DNA from: Trueperaceae bacterium
Lineage (GTDB): Bacteria > Deinococcota > Deinococci > Deinococcales > Trueperaceae
Reading direction: 5' to 3'
Length of the DNA: 11,291 nt
Assembly: GCA_011390455.1 (NCBI GenBank)
Contig: JAABSI010000095.1
Coordinates: forward strand, 1-11,291
In this document: piece after piece, positions 5,676 to 11,291 of the stretch
Layout of the letters: the number at the start of each line of letters is the position of its first letter
How positions within the stretch are numbered: the stretch's first letter is position 1
The notes under the pieces: model-generated
Database searches by the model: none
Seen by the model: only the letters and a program-made list of their open reading frames with translations
What the model was told of the DNA's origin: nothing
Translations under genes and position numbers: made by a program

Positions 5676-5701
5676 GTACCGGGGGCGTCCGCCCCCGGTA
5701 C
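5676..5701 (+). terminator. Strong hairpin after glnB, probable operon terminator
   Basis: An 11-bp perfect stem (5676-5686 with 5691-5701, GTACCGGGGGC / GCCCCCGGTAC) with loop GTCC begins 16 nt after the glnB stop codon. No T-run follows, so it is either a non-classical terminator or a 3'-end stabiliser that allows readthrough to the next gene. Confidence 0.55.
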
Positions 5702-5749
5702 CCGTCAAGCGGCGAACGGCAAGAGCGCAGGCGCGTGCCAACCTGGGGC

Positions 5750-6487
5750 ATGACCGAGCCCAGTGCCCCGCCCGCCCGCTACGACGACCTGCGCGCTGTC
5801 TTCGTCAACTGCACCCTCAAGCGCTCGCCCGCGCCGTCGCACACGCAGACGCTGATGGAGGTGTCACAGGCCATCATGGCCGCCCAGGGGGTGCGCGTGA
5901 CGCACGTACGTGCCGAGGACCTCCTGCTCGCGCCCGGCGTGTACCCCGACATGACCGAGCACGGCGCGGCTCGTGACGACTGGCCCGGGCTGTTCGAGCA
6001 GGTGCGCGAGGCCGACATCCTGGTGCTCGGCACCCCCATCTGGCTCGGCGAGCGCTCCTCGACCTGTTCGCGGGTGATCGAGCGCCTCTACGCCCAGTCG
6101 GGTGACCTCAACCAGCACGGGCAGTACGCCTTCTACGGCAAGGTCGGCGGGGTCCTGGTGACCGGCAACGAGGACGGCGTCAAGCACGTGGCGATGGGCG
6201 TCCTGTACGCCCTGCAGCACCTCGGCTACACGGTGCCGCCGCAGGCGGACGCCGGCTGGATCGGCGAGGCGGGGCCGGGGCCGAGCTACGGCGACGAGCT
6301 CGACGACGGTCGCCGCGCCGGTTTCGACAACGACTTCACCCAGCGCAACACCGCCTTCATGACCTGGAACCTGCTGCACCTCGCGCGAATGCTCAAGGAC
6401 GCCGGCGGCATCCCGGCGCACGGCAACCAGCGCAGCGCCTGGGCGGCGGGGTGCCGCTTCGACCACCCGAACCCCGAGTACCGCTGA
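5750..6487 (+). CDS. Flavodoxin / NADPH-dependent FMN reductase-family protein
   Basis: 245 residues. A Rossmann-like flavodoxin fold is visible: strand plus phosphate loop AVFVNCTLKRSPAPSHTQTL (16-35), the acidic partner helix ending MAAQGVRVTHVRAEDL, the flavin-contact loop LVLGTPIWLGERSS (91-104), and GGVLVTGNEDG (133-143). Such proteins bind FMN and reduce it, quinones or other acceptors with NAD(P)H in the cytosol; the substrate here is not known. The C-terminal part (about 165-245), rich in Gly, Asp and Asn, contains TQRNTAFMTWNLLHLARML and has no clear motif. Earlier in-frame ATGs exist from 5672, but that segment contains the glnB terminator stem, so I chose ATG 5750. No Shine-Dalgarno is obvious; a CAACCT sequence ends 5 nt before the ATG, a weak leaderless candidate. 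It converges on the glycosidase gene with only 15 bp between stops. Confidence 0.82.
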   Translation: MTEPSAPPARYDDLRAVFVNCTLKRSPAPSHTQTLMEVSQAIMAAQGVRVTHVRAEDLLLAPGVYPDMTEHGAARDDWPGLFEQVREADILVLGTPIWLGERSSTCSRVIERLYAQSGDLNQHGQYAFYGKVGGVLVTGNEDGVKHVAMGVLYALQHLGYTVPPQADAGWIGEAGPGPSYGDELDDGRRAGFDNDFTQRNTAFMTWNLLHLARMLKDAGGIPAHGNQRSAWAAGCRFDHPNPEYR

Positions 6488-6502
6488 CGGCGCCCGGCGC
6501 AG

Positions 6503-7951
6503 CTACAACGCGACGATCACCCCGCCCCGCGCGGGCAGCCGCACGTGCGCCAGCCCGTCCTCGACGTCGACGGCCGCGGCGCCGAGCAGCGGCGACCGGA
6601 CGCCGGCCAGAAGACCGGTGACCGGCACGCGCGCGTGCGCGTCCGCGTCGCGCTGGTTCACCACCACCAGCAGGTCGTCGTCGCCCAGGCGGCGGCGGAG
6701 AGCGACGACGCCGTGGTGCGCGTAGGGCAGTTCCGTGTCGCCCGTCCGCAGGGCGGGGTGCGCGTGGCGCAGCTTCGCCAGGTCGCGGACCCAGCCGAGC
6801 CGCTCGCGGTCCCAGGCGTCGGCGCGATCCCAGGGGAACGCCTCGCGGCAAGCGGGGTCGTGGCCGCCGTCGAGGCCGATCTCGTCGCCGTAGTAGACGC
6901 ACGGCGCCCCCGGAAGGGTGAACAGCAGCAGTTGTGCGAGCCGCACGGCGTCGGCGTCGCCGCGCACCACCCGGGCGACGCGCGGGGTGTCGTGCGAGCC
7001 GAGCAGGTTGAGCTGCGCCTCCACGACCGCCCGCGGGTGGCGCCCGAGCTCGGCGCGCAGCGCCTTGGCGAACCCCTCGGCGGTCAGCGGCGGCACCGCC
7101 TGGTAGCCGCACTTGGCGACCTCGTCGACGTCGATCTCACGCGCCGCGAAGCCGAGGATCGCCTTGGTGATCGGGTAGTTCATCACCGCGTCGAACTGAT
7201 CGCCCTGCAGCCAGCGGCTGGCGTCGTCCCAGATCTCGCCCACCAGGTACGCCTCGGGGTTCACCGCCCGGCAGCGGCGCCGGAACTCGCGCCAGAAGGC
7301 GTCGTCGTCGATCTCGTTGGGGACGTCGAGGCGCCAGCCGTCGGCGCCGAAGCGCAGCCAGTGCTCGGCGACCGTCATGAGGTACTCGCGGACCTCCGGC
7401 GTGGCCGTGTTGAGCTTCGGCAGCGCCGGCAGGTCCCACCAGGCCGCGTAGCGGCGGGCGCCGTCGCCCTCGCCGTAGGCACCGAGCGGGAAGCCCCCGA
7501 CGTGGAACCAGTCGCGGTAGGGGCTCGCCTCGCCGTTCTCCATCAGGTCGTGGAACGGGAGGAAGCCGCGGGAGGCGTGGTTGAAGACGCCGTCGAGGAT
7601 GACCCGCATGCCGCGGGCATGGGCAGCGTCGAGCAGGGCGCGCAGGGCGTCGTCACCGCCGAGCATGGGGTCGACCGTGAGGTAGTCGTGGGTGTGGTAG
7701 CGGTGGTTGCTCCCCGACGCGAAGACCGGGTTGAGGTAGATGGCCGTGACACCGAGGCCGGCGAGGTGGTCGAGCCGGTCCGCCACGCCGTAGAGGTCGC
7801 CGCCCTTGTAGCCGTGCACGGTGGGCGGGGTGTGCCACGGCTCCAGCCCGGAGGGCTGCGGTACGCGCCCGCTGCGGGCGAAGCGATCGGGGAAGACCTG
7901 GTAGAAGACGGCGTGCTTGACCCAGTCGGGCGTGTGGACGTCGGCGGCCAT
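6503..7951 (-). CDS. GH13 alpha-glycosidase, neopullulanase/cyclomaltodextrinase type
   Basis: 482 residues. GH13 conserved regions appear in order: DGVFNH (120-125), LPKLN (178-181 area; the MPKLN-like region V of the neopullulanase subfamily), GWRLDVPNEI (205-214) with nucleophile D209, VGEIWDDASRWLQGDQFDA (237-255) with acid/base E239, and LLGSHDTPR (316-324) with transition-state D321. The N-terminus, DWVKHAVFYQVFPDRFA, matches the beginning of the catalytic barrel, so the roughly 120-residue CBM34 N-domain usual in neopullulanases and cyclomaltodextrinases is missing. A small C-terminal beta domain follows residue 400. There is no signal peptide, so the enzyme is probably cytosolic and cleaves alpha-1,4 (perhaps alpha-1,6) bonds of maltodextrins, cyclodextrins or pullulan fragments. 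ATG 7951 was chosen because a TATCCT hexamer lies 5 nt upstream; in-frame upstream codons run into the promoter. No maltose-uptake genes are nearby. Confidence 0.9.
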   Translation of the reverse strand: MAADVHTPDWVKHAVFYQVFPDRFARSGRVPQPSGLEPWHTPPTVHGYKGGDLYGVADRLDHLAGLGVTAIYLNPVFASGSNHRYHTHDYLTVDPMLGGDDALRALLDAAHARGMRVILDGVFNHASRGFLPFHDLMENGEASPYRDWFHVGGFPLGAYGEGDGARRYAAWWDLPALPKLNTATPEVREYLMTVAEHWLRFGADGWRLDVPNEIDDDAFWREFRRRCRAVNPEAYLVGEIWDDASRWLQGDQFDAVMNYPITKAILGFAAREIDVDEVAKCGYQAVPPLTAEGFAKALRAELGRHPRAVVEAQLNLLGSHDTPRVARVVRGDADAVRLAQLLLFTLPGAPCVYYGDEIGLDGGHDPACREAFPWDRADAWDRERLGWVRDLAKLRHAHPALRTGDTELPYAHHGVVALRRRLGDDDLLVVVNQRDADAHARVPVTGLLAGVRSPLLGAAAVDVEDGLAHVRLPARGGVIVAL

Positions 7952-7956
7952 GCGGC

Positions 7957-7962
7957 AGGATA
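7957..7962 (-). promoter_or_regulatory. -10 hexamer TATCCT of the glycosidase promoter (leaderless)
   Basis: On the minus strand TATCCT is followed by GCCGC and then ATG 7951. No Shine-Dalgarno is present between the hexamer and the start. No recognisable -35 box lies 16-18 bp upstream. Confidence 0.6.
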
Positions 7963-8010
7963 CCGCCGGGCCGGGAGGTCCGCCGGGTCGGCGTAGCGGC
8001 GGCCGGCGGG

Positions 8011-8016
8011 TATCCT
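8011..8016 (+). promoter_or_regulatory. -10 hexamer TATCCT of the oligoendopeptidase promoter (leaderless)
   Basis: TATCCT is followed by GCCGC and ATG 8022, identical in sequence and spacing to the promoter of the divergent glycosidase gene. It has neither a Shine-Dalgarno nor a clear -35 box. Confidence 0.6.
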
Positions 8017-8021
8017 GCCGC

Positions 8022-9695
8022 ATGACCCCGCTCACCTGGGAAGCACTTGAACCGCGCCTGACGGCGCTCGTCGACCGCCCCCTCGACGCCGACGGCGTGC
8101 CGCAGTTCCTGCTCGACGTCGACGCGATCGAGCGCGAGGTGTGGGAGGCCTACGCGGGCCTGAGCCGCGCCAAGGACGAGGACACCGCGGACGAGGGGGC
8201 CAAGGCCGCCTACCTCGCGTTCGTCGGCGAGGTGCTGCCGCGCATCGAGCCCCTGAGCGACGCGCTCAACCGCAAGCTGCTGGCGGTGGGCGACTACGCC
8301 CCGCCCGCCGCGCTCGCCCCCGCCTGGGCCGCGATGCGCGACGCCGTCGCGCTCTACCGCGACGCCAACGTGCCGCTGCAGGCCGAGGAGGCCTCGCTAC
8401 GGCAGCGTTACGGCGAGATCGCCGGCCGCACGCGCGTCGTGCTCGACGGCCAGGAGCTGACCGTCGCCGCCGCCGGCGCCAAGCTCGAGGAGCCCGACCG
8501 CGACCTGCGCGAGCGCGCATGGCGGGCGATCGACGCCGGCAAGGAGGCGCAGCGCGCCGACCTCGACGCGCTCTTCGTGGAGTTCGCGCGCCTGCGCCAG
8601 ACGGTCGCCCGCAACGCCGATCTCCCCGACTACCGCGCGTACCAATGGCGCGCCATGCACCGTCGCGAGTACACGCCCGAGGACGCGCTGGCGCTGCACG
8701 AGGCGGTCGCGCAGGAGGTGGTGCCACGCCTGCGCGAGCGGCGCGAGGCGCGCCGGCGGCGGATGGGTGTCGCGACGCTGCGGCCCTGGGACCTGCAAGC
8801 GGATCCCGAGGGGCGGCCGCCCCTGAAGCCGTTCTCCGACGTCGGCGAGCTGGAGCGGGGCCTCGCCCGCATGTTCCACGCCCTCGACCCGGAGCTCGGT
8901 GCCGACTTCGAGACGCTCCTGGACGGCTGGATGGACCTCGAGCCGCGTGCCAACAAGGTCCCCGGGCTCGGCTACCAGAACTACTTCCCCGTCTCCAAGC
9001 GCCCCTACATCTACTGGAGCGCCGTCGGCACCGACGGCGACCTCCTGACGATGCGGCACGAGGCCGGCCACGCGTTCCACTCGATCGCCACCGAACGCGC
9101 CTGGCCGCTCCTCAAGCACGGCGTCGACCGGATGGAGGTCGCCGAACTCGCCTCCTTCGGGATGGAGCTGCTCACGCTGCCGGTCCTCCCCCGCGACCGG
9201 GGCGGCTTCTACGATGAGGCGGACGCCAAGCGATCCGAGGCGATGCTGCTCGACCGGGTGTTCGGCCTGCTGGTGTCGATCTGCCAGATCGACGCCATCC
9301 AGCACTGGATCTACCGGCAGCCCGCCGAGTCGCTGACGGTGGAGGGCATCGACGCCGCCTGGAACGAGCTGCAAGACCGCTTCGACACCGGGGTCGACTG
9401 GAGTGGGCTCGAGCGCGCCCGCACCAAGGGGTGGCACGTCATCCACCTCTTCCAGTTCCCCTTCTACTACCTCGAGTACGGCCTCGCGTACCTCGGCGCG
9501 CTGCAGCTCTACGAGCGCGCGCTGCGCGACCCGGCCGAGGCGCTCGCCGGCTACAAGCGCATGCTGGCGCTCGGCGGCACCCGGCCCATCGACGAGGTGT
9601 TCGCGGCGGCGGAAATCGAGTTCCGGTTCGACCGCGCCCTCGTCGCGCGCCTCGCGGAGCTCGTCAGCAACAAGATGGCCGAGGAGCAGAGCTGA
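8022..9695 (+). CDS. M3-family oligoendopeptidase (zinc metallopeptidase)
   Basis: 557 residues. The zinc-binding motif HEAGHAFH is at 346-353, with ligands H346 and H350 and general base E347; the third ligand is probably E375 in VAELASFGMELL (373-384), the usual distance downstream. The segment HLFQFPFYYLEYGLAYLGAL (475-494) supplies the conserved His and Tyr residues near the M3 active site. The N-terminal 200 residues are helical and acidic, forming the clamp that limits substrates to short peptides. The length and sequence fit the M3 group related to but distinct from PepF of about 600 residues. There is no signal peptide, so it should degrade peptides in the cytosol. ATG 8022 is chosen over earlier in-frame starts (from 7917), which would lie inside the glycosidase gene; TATCCT ends 5 nt before it. 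The gene converges on the membrane-protein gene with a 91-bp gap. Confidence 0.92.
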   Translation: MTPLTWEALEPRLTALVDRPLDADGVPQFLLDVDAIEREVWEAYAGLSRAKDEDTADEGAKAAYLAFVGEVLPRIEPLSDALNRKLLAVGDYAPPAALAPAWAAMRDAVALYRDANVPLQAEEASLRQRYGEIAGRTRVVLDGQELTVAAAGAKLEEPDRDLRERAWRAIDAGKEAQRADLDALFVEFARLRQTVARNADLPDYRAYQWRAMHRREYTPEDALALHEAVAQEVVPRLRERREARRRRMGVATLRPWDLQADPEGRPPLKPFSDVGELERGLARMFHALDPELGADFETLLDGWMDLEPRANKVPGLGYQNYFPVSKRPYIYWSAVGTDGDLLTMRHEAGHAFHSIATERAWPLLKHGVDRMEVAELASFGMELLTLPVLPRDRGGFYDEADAKRSEAMLLDRVFGLLVSICQIDAIQHWIYRQPAESLTVEGIDAAWNELQDRFDTGVDWSGLERARTKGWHVIHLFQFPFYYLEYGLAYLGALQLYERALRDPAEALAGYKRMLALGGTRPIDEVFAAAEIEFRFDRALVARLAELVSNKMAEEQS

Positions 9696-9727
9696 GGCCG
9701 AACTCCGGCGTGGCCGCAAACGCAGCG

Positions 9728-9755
9728 CCCGCGCGCCTCGTCACGTGCGCGCGGG
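9728..9755. terminator. Bidirectional terminator candidate between convergent genes
   Basis: CCCGCGCGC (9728-9736) pairs perfectly with GCGCGCGGG (9747-9755) around a 10-nt loop, within the 91-bp gap between the peptidase stop and the stop of the opposite gene. No T-run follows on either strand, so efficiency is uncertain. Confidence 0.45.
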
Positions 9756-9786
9756 GTCGGACCCGGGGCCGCGTCGAACCGTCCCG

Positions 9787-10080
9787 TCAGCCCTCGCGCT
9801 CGTGCCGCCACAGCAGCAGCCCGAGCAGCACGATCGCCGCGATCATCAGGGCGCCGGTGCCCAGGTAGCGGCTGAACTCCGTGTCGCGCACCCACGCCAG
9901 AAACCAGGCAGCCACCGCCACGCCGATGGTCGCGGCCACGGCGGGGACGCGACCGAGCGGCCGCCCCGGCGCCGGGAACAGGCGCTCGCCCCGCCAGGTC
10001 GCCGCCGCGGCGAGCGCGTAGCCGGCCACCGCGAGTTGCACCAAGGCGAAGGCGAACCAGGCCCAGCCGGAGGCGCTCAT
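9787..10080 (-). CDS. Small three-helix membrane protein, unknown function
   Basis: 97 residues with three probable membrane spans: about 5-26 ([20 protein letters not shown] region), 45-64 ([20 protein letters not shown]) and 73-91 ([19 protein letters not shown]). The first loop is basic ([16 protein letters not shown]) and the C-terminus is charged (RHEREG). I recognise no family. Its ATG overlaps the lysS stop as ATGA (10077-10080), so it is co-transcribed with lysS and probably translated by ribosomes that have just finished it. No separate promoter is seen. The link to lysS is one of expression only; nothing in the sequence suggests a role in translation. Confidence 0.75.
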   Translation of the reverse strand: MSASGWAWFAFALVQLAVAGYALAAAATWRGERLFPAPGRPLGRVPAVAATIGVAVAAWFLAWVRDTEFSRYLGTGALMIAAIVLLGLLLWRHEREG

Positions 10081-11291
10081 GGCTGCGGCCGCAGCAGCGG
10101 GAAGAGGATGACGTCGCGGATGGAGGGCACGTCGGCGAGCAGCATCGCCAGCCGGTCGATGCCGAGGCCGAGGCCGCCGGTGGGCGGCATGCCGTACTCC
10201 AGCGCTTCCAGGAACTCCTCGTCGATGGGGTGCGCTTCTTCGTCGCCCTCCGCTCTCCGAGCGGCTTGCTCCTCGAAGCGCCTGCGCTGGTCGACCGGGT
10301 CGTTGAGCTCGCTGAAGGCGTTGCCGAGCTCCATCCCGACGGCGACCGGCTCGAAGCGCTCCACCAGCCCGGGGCGCGAGCGGTGCCGCTTGGCGAGCGG
10401 GCTGATCGCCAGCGGGTGGTCCATGACGAAGGTGGGCTGCTCGAGGTGCGGCTCCACGTGGATGTCGTAGAGCTTGGCGAGCAACTGGTGGAAGGGCTGC
10501 TCGGCGAGCGGCGGCGTGGCGCCCGCCCCCGCGCCCGGGTAGCGCTCGGCGACCCATGCGCGCAGCCGCGGCTCGTCGAGCACGTCGAAGTCGATGCCCG
10601 CGCGCGCCGCGAGCTCGCCCGTGTAGTCGACCCGCGGCCAGGGCGGCGTGAAATCGAGCTCGTGCCCCTGGTACGGCAGCTTCATCGAGCCGGTGAGTTC
10701 GAGCACCAAGCGGCTGTAGAGGTCCTCGACCAGCGCGAGGATGTCGAGGTAGTCCTTGCCGACCCAGTAGAGCTCGAGCATCGTGTACTCGGGGTTGTGC
10801 TTGTAGCTGATGCCCTCGTTGCGGAAGTTGCGACCGATCTCGTAGACGGCGTCGAAGCCGCCGACGATCAGGCGCTTGAGGTAGAGCTCGAGGCTGATGC
10901 GCAGGTGGAAGTCGTGGTCGAGCGCGTTGTGGTGCGTGACGAAGGGTCGCGCCTCCGCGCCGCCGGGGACCGCCTGCAACACGGGCGTCTCGACCTCGAG
11001 GAAGCCGAGGCCGTCGAGCGTGCGGCGGATGAAGGCGATCGCCCGCGAGCGCAGCTCGAACGCGCGGCGCACGCCGGGGTCGACCATCAGGTCGAGGTGG
11101 CGCTGCCGGTAGCGCGCCTCCTTGTCGGCGAGGCCGTGGAACTTGTCGGGCAGCGGCCGCAACGATTTGACCAGCGGCCGCCAGGCGGCCGCGTCGACGG
11201 TCAGCTCGCCGGTCTTGGTGACGAACGGGTGGCCGCGCACCTCGAGCCAGTCGCCGATGTCGATCTTCTTGGCGGCGCCGTAGGCGTCGCC
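10077..11291 (-). CDS. lysS: Lysyl-tRNA synthetase, class II (N-terminal part outside window)
   Basis: 404 residues are visible; the frame stays open to the right edge, so roughly the first 90 residues are missing. The visible chain begins at the end of the OB-fold anticodon-binding domain ([20 protein letters not shown]). The catalytic domain shows class II motif 1 ([11 protein letters not shown], about 96-106), motif 2 ([20 protein letters not shown], 151-170) and motif 3 ([13 protein letters not shown], 373-385). [26 protein letters not shown] residues (about 120-141) and [12 protein letters not shown] (321-332) are typical of the lysine enzyme rather than the Asp or Asn synthetases. It charges tRNA-Lys with lysine at the expense of ATP in the cytosol. 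A GTG at 11240 is in frame but internal to the conserved domain and is not the start. The stop overlaps the start of the downstream membrane-protein gene by 4 bp. Confidence 0.96.
   Translation of the reverse strand, partial: GDAYGAAKKIDIGDWLEVRGHPFVTKTGELTVDAAAWRPLVKSLRPLPDKFHGLADKEARYRQRHLDLMVDPGVRRAFELRSRAIAFIRRTLDGLGFLEVETPVLQAVPGGAEARPFVTHHNALDHDFHLRISLELYLKRLIVGGFDAVYEIGRNFRNEGISYKHNPEYTMLELYWVGKDYLDILALVEDLYSRLVLELTGSMKLPYQGHELDFTPPWPRVDYTGELAARAGIDFDVLDEPRLRAWVAERYPGAGAGATPPLAEQPFHQLLAKLYDIHVEPHLEQPTFVMDHPLAISPLAKRHRSRPGLVERFEPVAVGMELGNAFSELNDPVDQRRRFEEQAARRAEGDEEAHPIDEEFLEALEYGMPPTGGLGLGIDRLAMLLADVPSIRDVILFPLLRPQP

Larger units (their letters stand above)
7949..8024. repeat. Inverted repeat containing two mirrored promoters and both start codons
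   Basis: CATGCGGCAGGATACC at 7949-7964 is the exact reverse complement of 8009-8024. After a single unpaired base the symmetry continues for five more pairs (7965-7969 with 8003-8007). The arms are separated by 44 bp and include the start codons of the divergent glycosidase and peptidase genes. Confidence 0.85.

Noticed and set aside
5672..5749. Upstream in-frame ATG start for the flavodoxin-like protein
   Set aside because: The extension covers the strong hairpin after glnB and encodes a low-complexity Arg-rich stretch without family similarity.
6545..7996. 483-codon plus-strand frame opposite the glycosidase gene
   Set aside because: Val/Arg/Gly-rich antisense with no recognisable domain; the minus strand encodes an intact GH13 enzyme.
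8397..9719. 440-codon minus-strand frame opposite the oligoendopeptidase gene
   Set aside because: Antisense shadow of a conserved metallopeptidase; no motif found.
1..11291. tRNA, rRNA, CRISPR, insertion sequence or phage signatures
   Set aside because: I found no tRNA T-loop motif in a cloverleaf context, no regularly spaced repeats, no transposase or integrase motif and no terminal repeats. The genes are ordinary metabolic and housekeeping types.

Overview
The window is about 11.3 kb of very GC-rich bacterial chromosome with dense, intron-free genes of ordinary metabolic type. I see no IS element, phage gene, tRNA, rRNA or CRISPR array. Several traits point to the Deinococcota, perhaps the Truepera side: the base composition; a PII protein that looks Thermus-like from memory; and several start codons sitting 5 to 7 nt after a TANNNT hexamer, the leaderless-promoter layout known from Deinococcus. 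This assignment is inference.

Layout. 1-458 (+) is the 3' half of an N-carbamoylputrescine amidase (putrescine synthesis from agmatine). 510-1847 (-) encodes a secreted WD40/TolB-like beta-propeller protein. 1917-2273 (-) encodes a GldC-family protein. Diverging from it, 2334-2549 (+) encodes a 71-residue two-helix membrane protein. 2596-3660 (+) encodes a long-form glucose-1-phosphate thymidylyltransferase. 3661-4002 is a gene-free stretch holding several hairpins, a likely terminator and the promoter of the next operon. 4003-5660 (+) is an ammonium transporter and PII pair (amtB-glnB). 5750-6487 (+) encodes a flavodoxin/FMN-reductase-like protein. 6503-7951 (-) encodes a GH13 neopullulanase-type glycosidase, and diverging from it 8022-9695 (+) encodes an M3-family oligoendopeptidase. 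9787-10080 (-) encodes a 97-residue membrane protein whose start overlaps the stop of lysS (10077-11291, -), which runs off the right edge.

How the genes work together. The clearest functional unit is amtB-glnB: an ammonium channel and the PII sensor that normally plugs it, behind a good -35/-10 promoter and a 5' hairpin. This PII has Phe instead of Tyr at position 51, so classical uridylylation at that residue is not possible. The glycosidase and peptidase genes share a 70-bp divergent region whose two ends are near-perfect mirror images, with each arm carrying a TATCCT hexamer and the start codon. This gives two matching leaderless promoters. The other genes are single housekeeping or accessory genes with no obvious pathway link.

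I did not find a clearly new biological system. The items most worth a second look are the mirrored promoter pair, the GldC homologue outside its usual phylum, the unmodifiable PII, and the structured leader regions.
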